A DNA stretch of 64,000 bases from Bathynomus jamesi (Eukaryota; Arthropoda; Malacostraca; Isopoda; Cirolanidae), in NCBI GenBank assembly GCA_023014485.1, contig JAJOZX010005616.1, positions 1 through 64,000 of the forward strand. Reading direction: 5' to 3'. A program made the position numbers and the translations under genes. A model generated the notes under the pieces. That model had not been told where the DNA came from. It made no database searches and saw nothing but the letters and a program-made list of their open reading frames with translations. Shown here one piece after another: positions 10,036 to 21,671 of this stretch (positions within the stretch are counted from its first letter, which is position 1; every line of letters begins with the position of its first letter).

Positions 10036-10402
10036 TCACGCATCACAAAGTGAACCCAATACCGTCGTCTATCAACATGATGGTGCTCCTTGTCACTATG
10101 CCAAAATTGTTCAGGATTATCTAAATGGACGTTTTCCAAATCGCTGGATCGGACGCGGAAGCAACAGACCTTGGCCAGCGAGATCACTAGATTTAACCCC
10201 TTTAGATTTCTTTGCATGGGGCTTTATCAAATCGCACGTCTATCAGACGAAGATTACGAGTCTTGAAAACTTACGTACACGTATACGAACTGCTGCAGAT
10301 AACATAACCCCGCAAATGCTCCAGAATGTGTTTAGAAATGCTGCGGAACGATTTGAGCTGTGCAGGGATACTGATGGGCGTCACGTCGAATCCTACTCTT
10401 AA
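10036..10402 (+). pseudogene. Tc1/mariner-type (IS630) transposase, C-terminal fragment (U1)
   Basis: The translation gives QHDGAPCHYAKIVQDYLNG, RWIGRG, WPARSLDLTPLDFFAWG and LENLRTRIRTA, ending at a TAA at 10400-10402. These are the second catalytic Asp (HDGAP) and the region up to the final acidic residue of the DDE catalytic domain. The N-terminal DNA-binding part and the first Asp are absent. The 3' terminus probably ends near 10500 at TACACCCTGTA. In U3 and U4 hAT-4 is inserted inside this fragment; here the site (CGCCCATC on the - strand) is empty. Confidence 0.8.
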
Positions 10403-10828
10403 TTATTTAATAAATGTTGCCACTTTATCATTTTATGATTGAATTCCATATAATTTCCAAGTGCTTCACAAAAATAGATCCTGACTTTATGTACACCCTG
10501 TAATTTAAATTTTATCTTTTACCACAAATGAATTTTATAGGTATTTATCTTTAGTTACCCCTGTTTAATAAAATAAATTTAATAATTGATATTTTCTCTT
10601 GTATTTTATTTAAAAACTTTATTAATATTTTATTTTATTTTATTTACTATGTAATATTAAATTTTTATTTTGAATTTTTATTCAAATTAATCTTTGAGGG
10701 TGTTAAAAGTTGTACTTGTAATTCATCAGGTTACTATATTTTGTGAGCCATTAAATAAATGGTTTTTATATGTTGTATGATATATTTTACCTTATGAACC
10801 TTATGTTGTTTCGTGCGTTGGTCTCTCT
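10403..10828. other. Mariner 3' end and LINE-A 3' flank (U1)
   Basis: AT-rich; the part next to LINE-A is likely its 3' UTR. No further element seen. Confidence 0.4.
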
Positions 10829-12450
10829 TCACACGGAGGTCAAGCTGGTGGCCTCTCCTCTAGGTCTGGCCTGGTGGAGGAGCGAGTTTCTTTCTTGCGC
10901 TCTCCACCGTACATAGCCAGGCACGCCCGGCTCATCTGGTGCTGTCCTGAGCCAGGCATCCAGTCTTTTCTTGAAGACTTCAACTTTGACCCCCGTTACG
11001 TTTCTGAGGTCCTTAGGAAGCTGGTTGAAAAGTCTTGGCCCCCTGACAACCAAGCTATTTTCCTTCAGGGTTGAGGAGGTCCCTTGTCGTGCCTTTAATT
11101 TGGGAACACTACACATTCTGCCTTTCCTATTTTCCAGTGTTGTTTGAATGGTAATTGGGTTTAGTTTTAGGTTTGGTACCAGTTTTTCGATCATTTTCCA
11201 TATGTAGATTATGATGTACCTCTCTCTTCTTCTTTCCAGTGAGTACAGATTTAGTTTACGTAGTCTTTCCCAGTAGTTGAGTTCTTTGCAGCCATCAATC
11301 TTGGCTGTGAAATGCCTTTGCGTTTCTTCTAGTTTATTAGTTTCTTCCTTTTTATATGGGGACGTCAAAACTGAGCAGTATTCAAGTTTTGGTATAATCA
11401 GTGTTTTAGCAGGGGAATCATTACTGTCCTGTCCCTTCTCTTGAACATTCTTAGAACCTGTCCGGCGACTCTTTTGCTTTATTTATCGCTATCTGATTTT
11501 GTGTTTCGAATTTCGCATCATCTGTCATTATTATCCCGAGATCAATCGCTTTCATGCTTCTCTGAATTTCCTGTTTATCTGGAGCATAATATGCAGTCTG
11601 TTTAAGTTCTTCTTTTCTACCATATCCCAAGAGCTGAAATTTCTCGGCGTTGAATGACATGTTGTTGTCTTCTGACTATTTGTATATTTTGTTCGTGTCC
11701 CTCTGCAAGGCCTCCACGTCATGTACATCGCTGATTTTTCTGCTGATTTTTGTATCGTCTGCAAAGGATGTTACTATACTATTTCTGTTTACTCCGCTGT
11801 CTATGTCTGTTAGCAGGATAATGAACAGGAGTGGGGCCAGTACTGTCCTTGTGGTACTGAGCTGCGTACTTCCGATTCTGATGATGATATACCTTGAATT
11901 TTGACGACCTGCAGACGATCACTAAGGAAGTTGTAGATCCATTTTCCCACTTTGCCTGTTATCCCATGTCTTTAATTTTATGTGCTATTATACCATGGTC
12001 ACATTTATCGAAAGCTTTAGCAAAATCTGTGTATATAACATCGTAGTTGTCATTGCCTTCCAATGCATCTAGGATATTGTTGTAGTGCTCTATTAGTTGT
12101 GATAGGCATGATCTACCTGACCGGAATCCATGCTGATTTTCGTTGAATCTTTCCCGTGTCTCCAGGAAATCATAAATTTTCTCTCTAACTATTCTTTCAA
12201 ATACTTTGGTGAGGTGGGACGTCAATGACACTGGTCTATAGTTCTTTGCTTGAGACCTGTCCCCTCCTTTATATATAGGGACAATGTTTGCTCTTTTCAA
12301 GATGCTCGGTATTTCCCCAGTGTCTAGGGATCTTCTCCATATCCAATATAAAGGTGTAGCTATTTCATTTTTAATTTTGATAACGTTTTTCAAAGATAAA
12401 AAGGGCACGGACGTATCCAACCCGTGGACTAGAAAACATATTGTATGCAA
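10829..12450 (-). pseudogene. LINE-A 5'-truncated reverse transcriptase (U1)
   Basis: Jockey/CR1-type RT starting mid-protein at about LDTSVPFLSLKN. It then shows NYRPVSLTSHLTKVFERI, FRSGRSCLSQL, TDFAKAFDK, SSVPQGTVLAPLLF, FADDTKIS and the tail RGPRLFNQLP...SLTSV. The palm Asp residues are present. U1 carries the in-frame TAG shared by all copies (in place of an expected Trp after NKIYK). It also has its own one-base losses in homopolymers, near 11410, 11470 and 11850, that split the frame. Confidence 0.88.
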
Positions 12451-12605
12451 ATATTAAATAGGCAATCATTATAACTACATTTGATCAAATTACAGATTTG
12501 TTCGATTGTCCGGTTTAGAAAACATCAATTAAAATTGTGAAAAAAAAATCGTTAGAAGCCTGTAATTAGCCTGACTCTTAATTAGGCTTTTAAAGACAGT
12601 GTAAG

Positions 12606-13529
12606 CAGGATGCAGTGCTGCCGGAGCGTGCCGGAGCGCCGCTCCGGCACCTCTGCAAGAGGAAGTTTGGAGGAATTACCATAACAAGCAACAAAAAAAT
12701 TGTCTCCATTAATTATCAACAGTTTCTTACTAGTCTTGTGAACAATTTGCAGCACCGTATGTTCACGACAACATCCATGAAAGGTTCTCAAACTTCTGAA
12801 CCTCAAAGTATGTATAAATCACTGCTAAATGAAATGTATGTCCTTGAAAAAGACTACTGGCCTGATGAAATACCACCTAATTACGGAGAAGCTGAAATCT
12901 CATCTCTCTGTAAGAGGTTTAAGCTTTCTTCTTACTCTGTACTAAATGCCTTTAGAGACTATGTGGAAGATCATGGGCGCCGCATCCCCCAAGATTTACA
13001 CCCATTACTGAGCTGTTCACAAGTTATTCCTATTAGTACTGCTGAGTGTGAGAGGGGATTCAGTCACATGAACTTGATAATAACAACAACACGCTAAGGA
13101 ATTCTCATAAATCATGTATCAGCGCTTATGTTTGTTAAACTACATGGACCTCCTCTAGTTCAGTGGAATCCTGAGCCATATGCCATATCATGGCTGCGGT
13201 ACCACAGATCGGCAGATGACACCAGGACAAGAGTTGCTTCAGACCCCCGAAAACATATCACGCCTGACCCTTTGTGGAAATTATTGTGAACTTCCCACTG
13301 GTGGTATTTGGTAAGCACTAAGTAGTTTTAACTTCTTAAATTGATAAAATACATGATTGCTCTTTTTTCTTTATTTGCTTGATAATTATTTTATTTTATG
13401 ATAATTAGTGAGTGCAAACACGAAATACTTAGTCATCGTGTGGCATATATAGAAACAGGATAGGAAATGGCAGGCTTTTGTCAGGCCCACCAGAGCTCCG
13501 GCACCTATAAAATTGGCACTGCACCCCTG
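12606..13529 (+). mobile_element. hAT-2 element with transposase C-terminus (U1)
   Basis: A 924-bp element with ends CAGGATGCAGTGC and GCACTGCACCCCTG, flanked by the TSD AGTGTAAG (12598-12605 and 13530-13537). The open frame 12615-13097 encodes a hAT-like C-terminal piece with STAECERGFSHMNL. An in-frame TAA at 13095-13097 interrupts it. The same frame continues with LINHVSALMFVKLHGPP to a stop at 13287-13289. The N-terminal zinc finger and most of the catalytic domain are missing, so it cannot move by itself. The empty target is preserved in U3 and U4. Confidence 0.88.
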
Positions 13530-13550
13530 AGTGTAAGCCACTGTAAGGTA

Positions 13551-13556
13551 AGTTTG

Positions 13557-13589
<33 letters not shown>

Positions 13590-14001
13590 TGGTATATGGA
13601 AAGTAATCCAGAGACATGTTCCAAATTTTAGAAATAAAATAAAATACAATGGAATGAGAGAACAGGTACATTTTGTACTATTCCAGCTGCGATAGGCTAG
13701 GGACTCATAAAAACGAAGGTGAAAAATACACTCTGAATACGAGGCCCAAAACACTTTAACGTACTACCAAATGAACTGAGGAACCTCCATCACATCAGCA
13801 TAAATACATTCAAGAACCAACAGGAGAGGTTCTTGTTCAAAGTCCCCTGTCCATCCATGAGTAGCTGGCAACGAGAGCAGAATGAAAGCAAATCAAATCC
13901 CTAAATGAGGCGGGATGCTGCAGAGGTGTCGATTCTAAACCGTTGTTTGAAGACAAAGTAAACTAAAGTAATATACAGTATATATACGCGCACACACACA
14001 C

Positions 14002-14042
<41 letters not shown>
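13551..14042. other. Palindrome spacer / unit junction J1
   Basis: About 490 bp between the inverted arms: an (AT)n tract (13560-13587), a LINE-E fragment, CA-rich sequence, and a second (AT)n tract (14003-14040). The same block in the same orientation precedes U3 (with the tRNA-like array added) and U4, so it is the normal unit-to-unit junction. The inverted U1 is joined to its left (AT)n. Confidence 0.85.
13588..13904 (+). pseudogene. LINE-E: C-terminal fragment of a non-LTR element (J1)
   Basis: The translation near the end reads LPNELRNLHHISINTFKNQ and SMSSWQREQNESKSNP before a TAA at 13902-13904. This resembles the conserved C-terminal tail after the RT domain in CR1/Jockey-type ORF2 (LPxELRN...INTFK). 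No RT core is present. Upstream sequence has frameshifts. Confidence 0.6.
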
Positions 14043-14044
<2 letters not shown>

Positions 14045-14063
14045 CCTTACAGTGGCTTACACT

Positions 14064-14987
14064 CAGGGGTGCAGTGCCAATTTTATAGGTGCCGGAGCTC
14101 TGGTGGCCTGACAAAAGCCTGCCATTTCCTATCCTGTTTCTATATATGCCACACGATGACTAAGTATTTCGTGTTTGCACTCACTAATTATCATAAAATA
14201 AATATAATTATCAAGCAAATAAAGAAAAAGAGCAATCATGTATTTTATCAATTTAAGAAGTTAAAACTACTTAGTGCTTACCAAATACCACCAGTGGGAA
14301 GTTTCACAATAATTTCCACAAAGGGTCAGGCGTGATATGTTTTCGGGGGTCTGAAGCAACTCTTGTCCTGGTGTCATCTGCCGATCTGTGGTACCGCAGC
14401 CATGATATGGCATATGGCTCAGGATTCCACTGAACTAGAGGAGGTCCATGTAGTTTAACAAACATAAGCGCTGATACATGATTTATGAGAATTCCTTAGC
14501 GTGTTGTTGTTATTATCAAGTTCATGTGACTGAATCCCCTCTCACACTCAGCAGTACTAATAGGAATAACTTGTGAACAGCTCAGTAATGGGTGTAAATC
14601 TTGGGGGATGCGGCGCCCATGATCTTCCACATAGTCTCTAAAGGCATTTAGTACAGAGTAAGAAGAAAGCTTAAACCTCTTACAGAGAGATGAGATTTCA
14701 GCTTCTCCGTAATTAGGTGGTATTTCATCAGGCCAGTAGTCTTTTTCAAGGACATACATTTCATTTAGCAGTGATTTATACATACTTTGAGGTTCAGAAG
14801 TTTGAGAACCTTTCATGGATGTTGTCGTGAACATACGGTGCTGCAAATTGTTCACAAGACTAGTAAGAAACTGTTGATAATTAATGGAGACAATTTTTTT
14901 GTTGCTTGTTATGGTAATTCCTCCAAACTTCCTCTTGCAGAGGTGCCGGAGCGGCGCTCCGGCACGCTCCGGCAGCACTGCACCCTG
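14064..14987 (-). mobile_element. hAT-2 element (U2)
   Basis: Ends CAGGGGTGCAGTGCC and CACTGCACCCTG, TSD CTTACACT at 14056-14063 and 14988-14995. The transposase fragment is on the - strand (14496-14978) with the same internal stop as in U1. U3 (about 34742) and U4 (about 60163) carry a single CTTACACT, i.e. the empty site. Confidence 0.9.
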
Positions 14988-15143
14988 CTTACACTGTCTT
15001 TAAAAGCCTAATTAAGAGTCAGGCTAATTACAGGCTTCTAACGATTTTTTTTTCACAATTTTTAATTGATGTTTTCTAAACCGGACAATCGAACAAATCT
15101 GTAATTTGATCAAATGTAGTTATAATGATTGCCTATTTAATAT

Positions 15144-16769
15144 TTGCATACAATATGTTTTCTAGTCCACGGGTTGGATACGTCCGTGCCCTTTTTATCT
15201 TTGAAAAACGTTATCAAAATTAAAAATGAAATAGCTACACCTTTATATTGGATATGGAGAAGATCCCTAGACACTGGGGAAATACCGAGCATCTTGAAAA
15301 GAGCAAACATTGTCCCTATATATAAAGGAGGGGACAGGTCTCAAGCAAAGAACTATAGACCAGTGTCATTGACGTCCCACCTCACCAAAGTATTTGAAAG
15401 AATAGTTAGAGAGAAAATTTATGATTTCCTGGAGACACGGGAAAGATTCAACGAAAATCAGCATGGATTCCGGTCAGGTAGATCATGCCTATCACAACTA
15501 ATAGAGCACTACAACAATATCCTAGATGCATTGGAAGGCAATGACAACTACGATGTTATATACACAGATTTTGCTAAAGCTTTCGATAAATGTGACCATG
15601 GTATAATAGCACATAAAATTAAAGACATGGGGATAACAGGCAAAGTGGGAAAATGGATCTACAACTTCCTTAGTGATCGTCTGCAGGTCGTCAAAATTCA
15701 AGGTATATCATCATCAGAATCGGAAGTACGCAGCTCAGTACCACAAGGGACAGTACTGGCCCCACTCCTGTTCATTATCCTGCTAACAGACATAGACAGC
15801 GGAGTAAACAGAAATAGTATAGTAACATCCTTTGCAGACGATACAAAAATCAGCAGAAAAATCAGCGATGTACATGACGTGGAGGCCTTGCAGAGGGACA
15901 CGAACAAAATATACAAATAGTCAGAAGACAACAACATGTCATTCAACGCCGAGAAATTTCAGCTCTTGGGATATGGTAGAAAAGAAGAACTTAAACAGAC
16001 TGCATATTATGCTCCAGATAAACAGGAAATTCAGAGAAGCATGAAAGCGATTGATCTCGGGATAATAATGACAGATGATGCGAAATTCGAAACACAAAAT
16101 CAGATAGCGATAAATAAAGCAAAAAGAGTCGCCGGACAGGTTCTAAGAATGTTCAAGAGAAGGGACAGGACAGTAATGATTCCCCTGCTAAAAACACTGA
16201 TTATACCAAAACTTGAATACTGCTCAGTTTTGACGTCCCCATATAAAAAGGAAGAAACTAATAAACTAGAAGAAACGCAAAGGCATTTCACAGCCAAGAT
16301 TGATGGCTGCAAAGAACTCAACTACTGGGAAAGACTACGTAAACTAAATCTGTACTCACTGGAAAGAAGAAGAGAGAGGTACATCATAATCTACATATGG
16401 AAAATGATCGAAAAACTGGTACCAAAGCTAAAACTAAACCCAATTACCATTCAAACAACACTGGAAAATAGGAAAGGCAGAATGTGTAGTGTTCCCAAAT
16501 TAAAGGCACGACAAGGGACCTCCTCAACCCTGAAGGAAAATAGCTTGGTTGTCAGGGGGCCAAGACTTTTCAACCAGCTTCCTAAGGACCTCAGAAACGT
16601 AACGGGGGTCAAAGTTGAAGTCTTCAAGAAAAGACTGGATGCCTGGCTCAGGACAGCACCAGATGAGCCGGGCGTGCCTGGCTATGTACGGTGGAGAGCG
16701 CAAGAAAGAAACTCGCTCCTCCACCAGGCCAGACCTAGAGGAGAGGCCACCAGCTTGACCTCCGTGTGA
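15144..16769 (+). pseudogene. LINE-A reverse transcriptase, best-preserved copy (U2)
   Basis: One reading frame runs from 15144 to 16769, broken only by the TAG at 15918-15920. RT motifs in order are NYRPVSLTS (about 15345), FRSGRSCLSQL, TDFAKAFDK, SSVPQGTVLAPLLF, and FADDTKIS at about 15830. The tail motif RGPRLFNQLPKDLRN is at about 16555. The endonuclease and ORF1 are missing, so it is 5'-truncated, as is usual for LINE copies; the break is near 15160. Context shows it inserted before the block was duplicated, since every copy has the same truncation point and TAG. Confidence 0.9.
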
Positions 16770-17093
16770 AGAGAGACCAACGCACGAAACAACATAAGGT
16801 TCATAGGTAAAATATATCATACAACATATAAAAACCATTTATTTAATGGCTCACAAAATATAGTAACCTGATGAATTACAAGTACAACTTTTAACACCCT
16901 CAAAGATTAATTTGAATAAAAATTCAAAATAAAAATTTAATATTACATAGTAAATAAAATAAAATAAAATATTAATAAAGTTTTTAAATAAAATACAAGA
17001 GAAAATATCAATTATTAAATTTATTTTATTAAACAGGGGTAACTAAAGATAAATACCTATAAAATTCATTGTGGTAAAAGATAAAATTTAAAT
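16770..17093. other. LINE-A 3' flank, AT-rich (U2)
   Basis: Probably 3' UTR in its first part, then AT-rich DNA up to the mariner terminus. Nothing else is recognised. Confidence 0.4.
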
Positions 17094-17575
17094 TACAGGG
17101 TGTACATAAAGTCAGGATCTATTTTTGTGAAGCACTTGGAAATTATATGGAATTCAATCATAAAATGATAAAGTGGCAACATTTATTAAATAATTAAGAG
17201 TAGGATTCGACGTGACGCCCATCAGTATCCCTGCACAGCTCAAATCGTTCCGCAGCATTTCTAAACACATTCTGGAGCATTTGCGGGGTTATGTTATCTG
17301 CAGCAGTTCGTAACGTGTACGTAAGTTTTCAAGACTCGTAATCTTCGTCTGATAGACGTGCGATTTGATAAAGCCCCATGCAAAGAAATCTAAAGGGGTT
17401 AAATCTAGTGATCTCGCTGGCCAAGGTCTGTTGCTTCCGCGTCCGATCCAGCGATTTGGAAAACGTCCATTTAGATAATCCTGAACAATTTTGGCATAGT
17501 GACAAGGAGCACCATCATGTTGATAGACGACGGTATTGGGTTCACTTTGTGATGCGTGATCTTTACCGGGGCTCC
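17094..17575 (-). pseudogene. Tc1/mariner-type transposase fragment (U2)
   Basis: Same fragment as 10036-10505 in U1. The terminus TACAGGGTGTACATAAAGTC is at 17095-17114. The hAT-4 target CGCCCATC is single (empty) at 17216-17223. The coding remnant keeps the HDGAP and PLDFF motifs. Confidence 0.8.
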
Positions 17576-18285
17576 GCCCCCGTACCCCCGAGACCTAAAT
17601 TATACAAATGCGACGCATGCAATCAATGTATTTTAATGAGAGAAAAAACTTTGTTTCTATGTTATTTTTCGAAATTTTGCTTAATTAAGTGGCGCCCGTA
17701 TTCTGAACAATTACCAAAAAGGTCAAGGTTAAAGTGTCACGTGAAACCCTTGAAATAAAAAAAATTAAAAAGGAATGTTTTTTTTCCAAAATTTAGGTAC
17801 CGTACATTTTATATAATCTCTAAAACCTATTTAAATTAGTCATATGTCATGTCTGGATCACTTCAAGTACATCACGAATTAATATAGAAGAATTTTTTCC
17901 ACAACAACAAACAGCATTAAAAATAATGTAATTTTATTATGATGCTTTAAATATAGTATTTATTGGTTTATTTTGAAATTCAATTTTTGCATGCCAATGT
18001 TGACATCAAATTTTCAAAGTTGATTTCAAGTTCTTCCTCGAGTTTCGTAGCACCATTTAACGTTTTTCTTCATTAATAAAGTTTTTTACAATTAAACCAG
18101 AATTAAAGAACACTTTCCCTTAATAGCAGAAATAAACGGAATGGTACACATAAATTGATGTAAATCAGTGAGGATGGAAACGTTTCTAATGATCAATGGA
18201 GTGAAAGTTTGTGATTTTATGACCAAAGCCGGTCGATGGGATATCGTCAGCGCGAAAAAATATATTCGTACGTAATGGTCTAGGA
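17576..18285. other. Unassigned sequence (U2)
   Basis: Begins with a GC-rich hairpin (about 17568-17582). No motif supports the open frames seen. Confidence 0.4.
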
Positions 18286-18492
18286 CAGTGGTTCTTAACC
18301 TTTTTAGGCTGCAACCCAAATTCTGGTCGCGGTGCTAGCTCGGCGACCCATGCCTTCAAACAGTTCACTCGTAATGGAAAACAAAATAAATAAATAATGA
18401 TAAAATGATTAGGGGTAACATAAATAAATGATGAATGACAATTTAATGACCCAACCAAAATGGCTTGGTGACCCAGGGGTTAAGAACCGTTG
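18286..18492. mobile_element. 207-bp hAT MITE (U2)
   Basis: Starts CAGTGGTTCTTAACC; flanked by GTCTAGGA (18278-18285) and GTCGAGGA (18493-18500). Same element as 9104-9309. Confidence 0.82.
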
Positions 18493-18500
18493 GTCGAGGA

Positions 18501-19313
18501 TGACATTCTTGGGGCTCATATATATTTCGACATAATTGTTATTCCTTTAATTTCCCACATTCTTTTTTACAGGTAATTACTTTTCAGAATTAAGATTCAT
18601 GATATGGTTCTAGTTTATGGACGTCCTTGAATGTAAAATGGGTTCCGATGAAAGACGAAATATGAGCCTCACATCTGTTGAATACTATGTTCGTTACACT
18701 TCTATCGCTTGTGTCACAATACATTTGTCTCTTTTCATTAGTAAGGTATCGTAAGCCGCTTTATGTCCATGTCATTAACTCATTTTGTGACGTTAAACAA
18801 AAGTGGAAACGCCTATTTTTAAGGTTCGGGCAGTACAAATTAATGATTGAATATCTGCTGAGTACAATTTATTCCTTTCCCAATACTTGGTCGATGTTAA
18901 GATGAATGAGATTCTTTGAAGACTGGATGTCTGGTGATAAATAATCAAATGCTCTAAACTTCGCCACCCATTATATATATATATGCTCAGCTTCGCAAAT
19001 GTTTGCTACCCGCAATGTCCCGAGCTTCCCCGAGGTAACAAGACGTGCTCAATACAGTTTAACGCAAAGCATTTAAAAGTCAACCAACCCGATTATGCAA
19101 GCTATCCATGAGTCCTGCCATTTATCCTCTAAGCTATGGACTTCTTGGTACGAAAACGTCTGTTTGTAGCTCCACTTAACTTCGACAGTACAGTATTATT
19201 TCTAATCAATTGTATATATTTCTATCCTTAGTATATGAACTGTCATTGCATTAATAATATTTGTCATATGGACTATAGTCTGCCAATAAACCTTTTCATT
19301 TTCATTTTCATAT
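18501..19313. other. Unassigned conserved sequence (U2)
   Basis: Reverse complement of 8284-9095; nothing recognised beyond the ATGAAA-type short repeat at its right end. Confidence 0.4.
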
Positions 19314-19541
19314 GGGATTGAACTCAGAATGGTCCCCTGAGGTTTTTCATGATACACATAGATCGTGCATGGAACAAGGAACTCTTCTGGGAAAATTGAA
19401 TCCACTATAGTCCGAATAAGTAAAGCCCAGTAAAGCCTAAAGCTTAAGGGCGAAATTAAATAAAATAAATAGTCGAGCTTCACAATTATTCATGTCATTG
19501 TAAATTGAAAAAATGCATTTATTTATTATTATTAATAAAGG

Positions 19542-19576
<35 letters not shown>

Positions 19577-19918
19577 TGTATTATAAGTAATGGTAAATGA
19601 CAAACACTATAGTTTTTTTATTTTTCATGATGTTAGCCCGACGTGGGCAACGGGTTACTGGCAAAGAGGCCCCAAACATATAGCTTCCCTCACTAACCCC
19701 TAGATTCTGTCCCAAAGCTGGATACTATCTGCTTTGCAGATAGCTGGTGAGGGAAGCTATATTTTTGGGGCCTCTTTGCGAGTGACCCGTTGCCCACGTC
19801 GGGCTAACATCATGAAAAAGAAAAAACTATAGTGTTTGTCATTTACCATTACTTATTCGGACTATAGTGGATTTAATTTTCCCAGAAGAGTTCCTTGTTT
19901 CATGCACGGTCTGTGTGT

Positions 19919-19923
<5 letters not shown>
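19314..19923. mobile_element. FB-3 foldback element (U2)
   Basis: Reverse-complement equivalent of 7674-8283, with the (ATT)n-bearing interruption at about 19430-19585 and the inner hairpin at 19590-19850. Followed by (AT)n at 19922-19964. Confidence 0.7.
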
Positions 19924-19964
<41 letters not shown>

Positions 19965-19968
<4 letters not shown>

Positions 19969-20103
19969 GGTTCGGAACCCACGTAAAATTGTAGGTCCCC
20001 TCCGCCACCACGGAGGACATACACAATACACGATTACGAACACAGTTAGGTAGACCAGCCATGAGTGGATCCTAGGGTCTTTGTTGGTCTGAAACATTAT
20101 AAC

Positions 20104-20108
<5 letters not shown>
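19965..20108 (+). repeat. R1 repeat (U2, first)
   Basis: Starts TTGTGGTTCGGAACCC after (AT)n and is followed by (AT)n to about 20152. Confidence 0.7.
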
Positions 20109-20155
<47 letters not shown>

Positions 20156-20184
20156 AACCTTGTAGAAGGTCCATGTGATGATTC

Positions 20185-20605
20185 CTCACTTCATGGAGGT
20201 CAGGCTCGGGGCCCCACCTCTAGAGCTAGTTTGGTGGACGAAGGAGTTGCTTTCTTGACCTTTCCCCCCTCACACAGCTCGATACACCAGGCTCTTGAAG
20301 AACTGACCTGAGTCAAGTGTCTAGTCCTCTTTGGAAGACTTTCATACGTGTTCATAAGCTCTCTGGGCAGCTCGTTAAATAATCTTGGCCCTCTGGCGAC
20401 AGAGCTATTCTCCTTCAGAGTGGATGTCGTCCTTTGTTTGGCCTCTAGTTGGAACACTGAACATTCTGCCTTTCCTATTTTCCAGTGTTTGTTTCGTTGG
20501 TTATTGGGTTCAGCTTGAGAGGATAGGTACTAGTTTTTGTATTATTTCTTATGCCTATATTATGGTGTACCTTCTCTACGTCTTTCCAACGAATATAGAT
20601 TTAAT
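20185..20605 (-). pseudogene. LINE-D C-terminal fragment (U2)
   Basis: Same LINE-A-related tail as in U1 (STLKENSSVARGPRLFNELP). Small indels relative to U1 lie near the end (an additional G in the GGGGG run). Confidence 0.7.
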
Positions 20606-20850
20606 TTACAAACAAACAAACAAAATCTTTATTCAGTAAAAGAATACAACTTACATATAATTTTACAATATTTTTCAATATTTTTCTGTACAATTTAGAT
20701 ATTTGATATGACGTTAATATATTCACAGTATTCTAATCTGAATATGCCGTTGGATGCATGGAAGTTTTTAGGCAAAATTAATGGGATTCAGTTTATTTAT
20801 TACTTATATATGAGAAGTGAAAATGGCAAATAATAGTTATAGTAATAACA

Positions 20851-20892
<42 letters not shown>

Positions 20893-21436
20893 CAAGGGGT
20901 AAACATTTATAAAAGTAATGTTTGATTATCTTTTACACAATTTTAATGAAAATGATCAGTTGTATGTGTTAGTAGAAATTAAATGATGCTAATTAAAGCA
21001 AATAATTTAGAACAAATTATAAAATTAAAAGTGCTTAATGAAATTAGCATATTTTAGAGAGATAATTATAAAGTGGGAACTTAATTACTATAGTAATAAT
21101 GTCGGTAGTGAACTTATACATCAGTAGGAACCAAAGAAGTACTTCTTTAGTGATTTGTGAAATAAATACTTATATAGTGACGAAACTGTCTGATATTTAT
21201 GGAAACTGCATTCCATATATCTGCTCCTTTGAAAGAGAATGCATCATTTTCTGCAATTTCCAATGTATAGTTTGGTTTGCAAATAAAATTTCTGGTGAGT
21301 CCATTGTTATATATAATTTTGACTTTTGAATTTTAGTTGTTCGTCTGAATTAATGCCAAGCACTTAACTTCACTCACCTTTGCAAGAGTATTCCCAATTG
21401 TTATTTTATAATTTGTGTATATATATATATATATAT

Positions 21437-21671
21437 GGTGGCGCAAAAGTCAGGAGTCAAAGGAGCCCGAGAGAATGCATCTTTTCCGTTCTATGACCAC
21501 CACCACTATTTTTAAATAAAAATTACAGTTTTTAGTTTAAAAAATTATAATTTACAATTTGTAAGTTTTTGGTTAAAAAAGTAATATCTATTAAAAAAAA
21601 AATAGTGGCGGCAATAGAACAGAAAAGATGCATTCTCTCGGGCTCCTTTACTCCTGACTTTTGCGTCACCC
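21437..21671. mobile_element. FB-2 foldback MITE (U2)
   Basis: Ends GGTGGCGCAAAAGTC and GACTTTTGCGTCACC, inside (AT)n within LINE-C. Confidence 0.75.

Larger units (their letters stand above)
1..13550 (-). repeat. Macro-unit copy U1 (inverted, left end outside window)
   Basis: This block is the reverse complement of 14043-27600, with the same order of nested elements; position x pairs with about 27593-x near the spacer and about 27601-x at the left edge. It contains LINE-B, R1, LINE-C, LINE-D, R1, FB-3, a hAT MITE, a mariner fragment, LINE-A and hAT-2, in that order from the left. Differences from U2 are mainly microsatellite lengths and one-base changes in homopolymer runs, with a few substitutions. 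The unit start (reading as reverse complement) ends at 13550. Whether the inversion is genomic or an assembly fold-back cannot be settled from sequence alone. Confidence 0.9.

Noticed and set aside
9837..10217. 126-residue open frame overlapping the mariner fragment on the opposite strand
   Set aside because: The DDE motifs are on the other strand, and the open frame crosses the junction between two unrelated sequences.
12582..12806. 74-residue open frame antisense to hAT-2
   Set aside because: Shadow of the transposase fragment; no motif.
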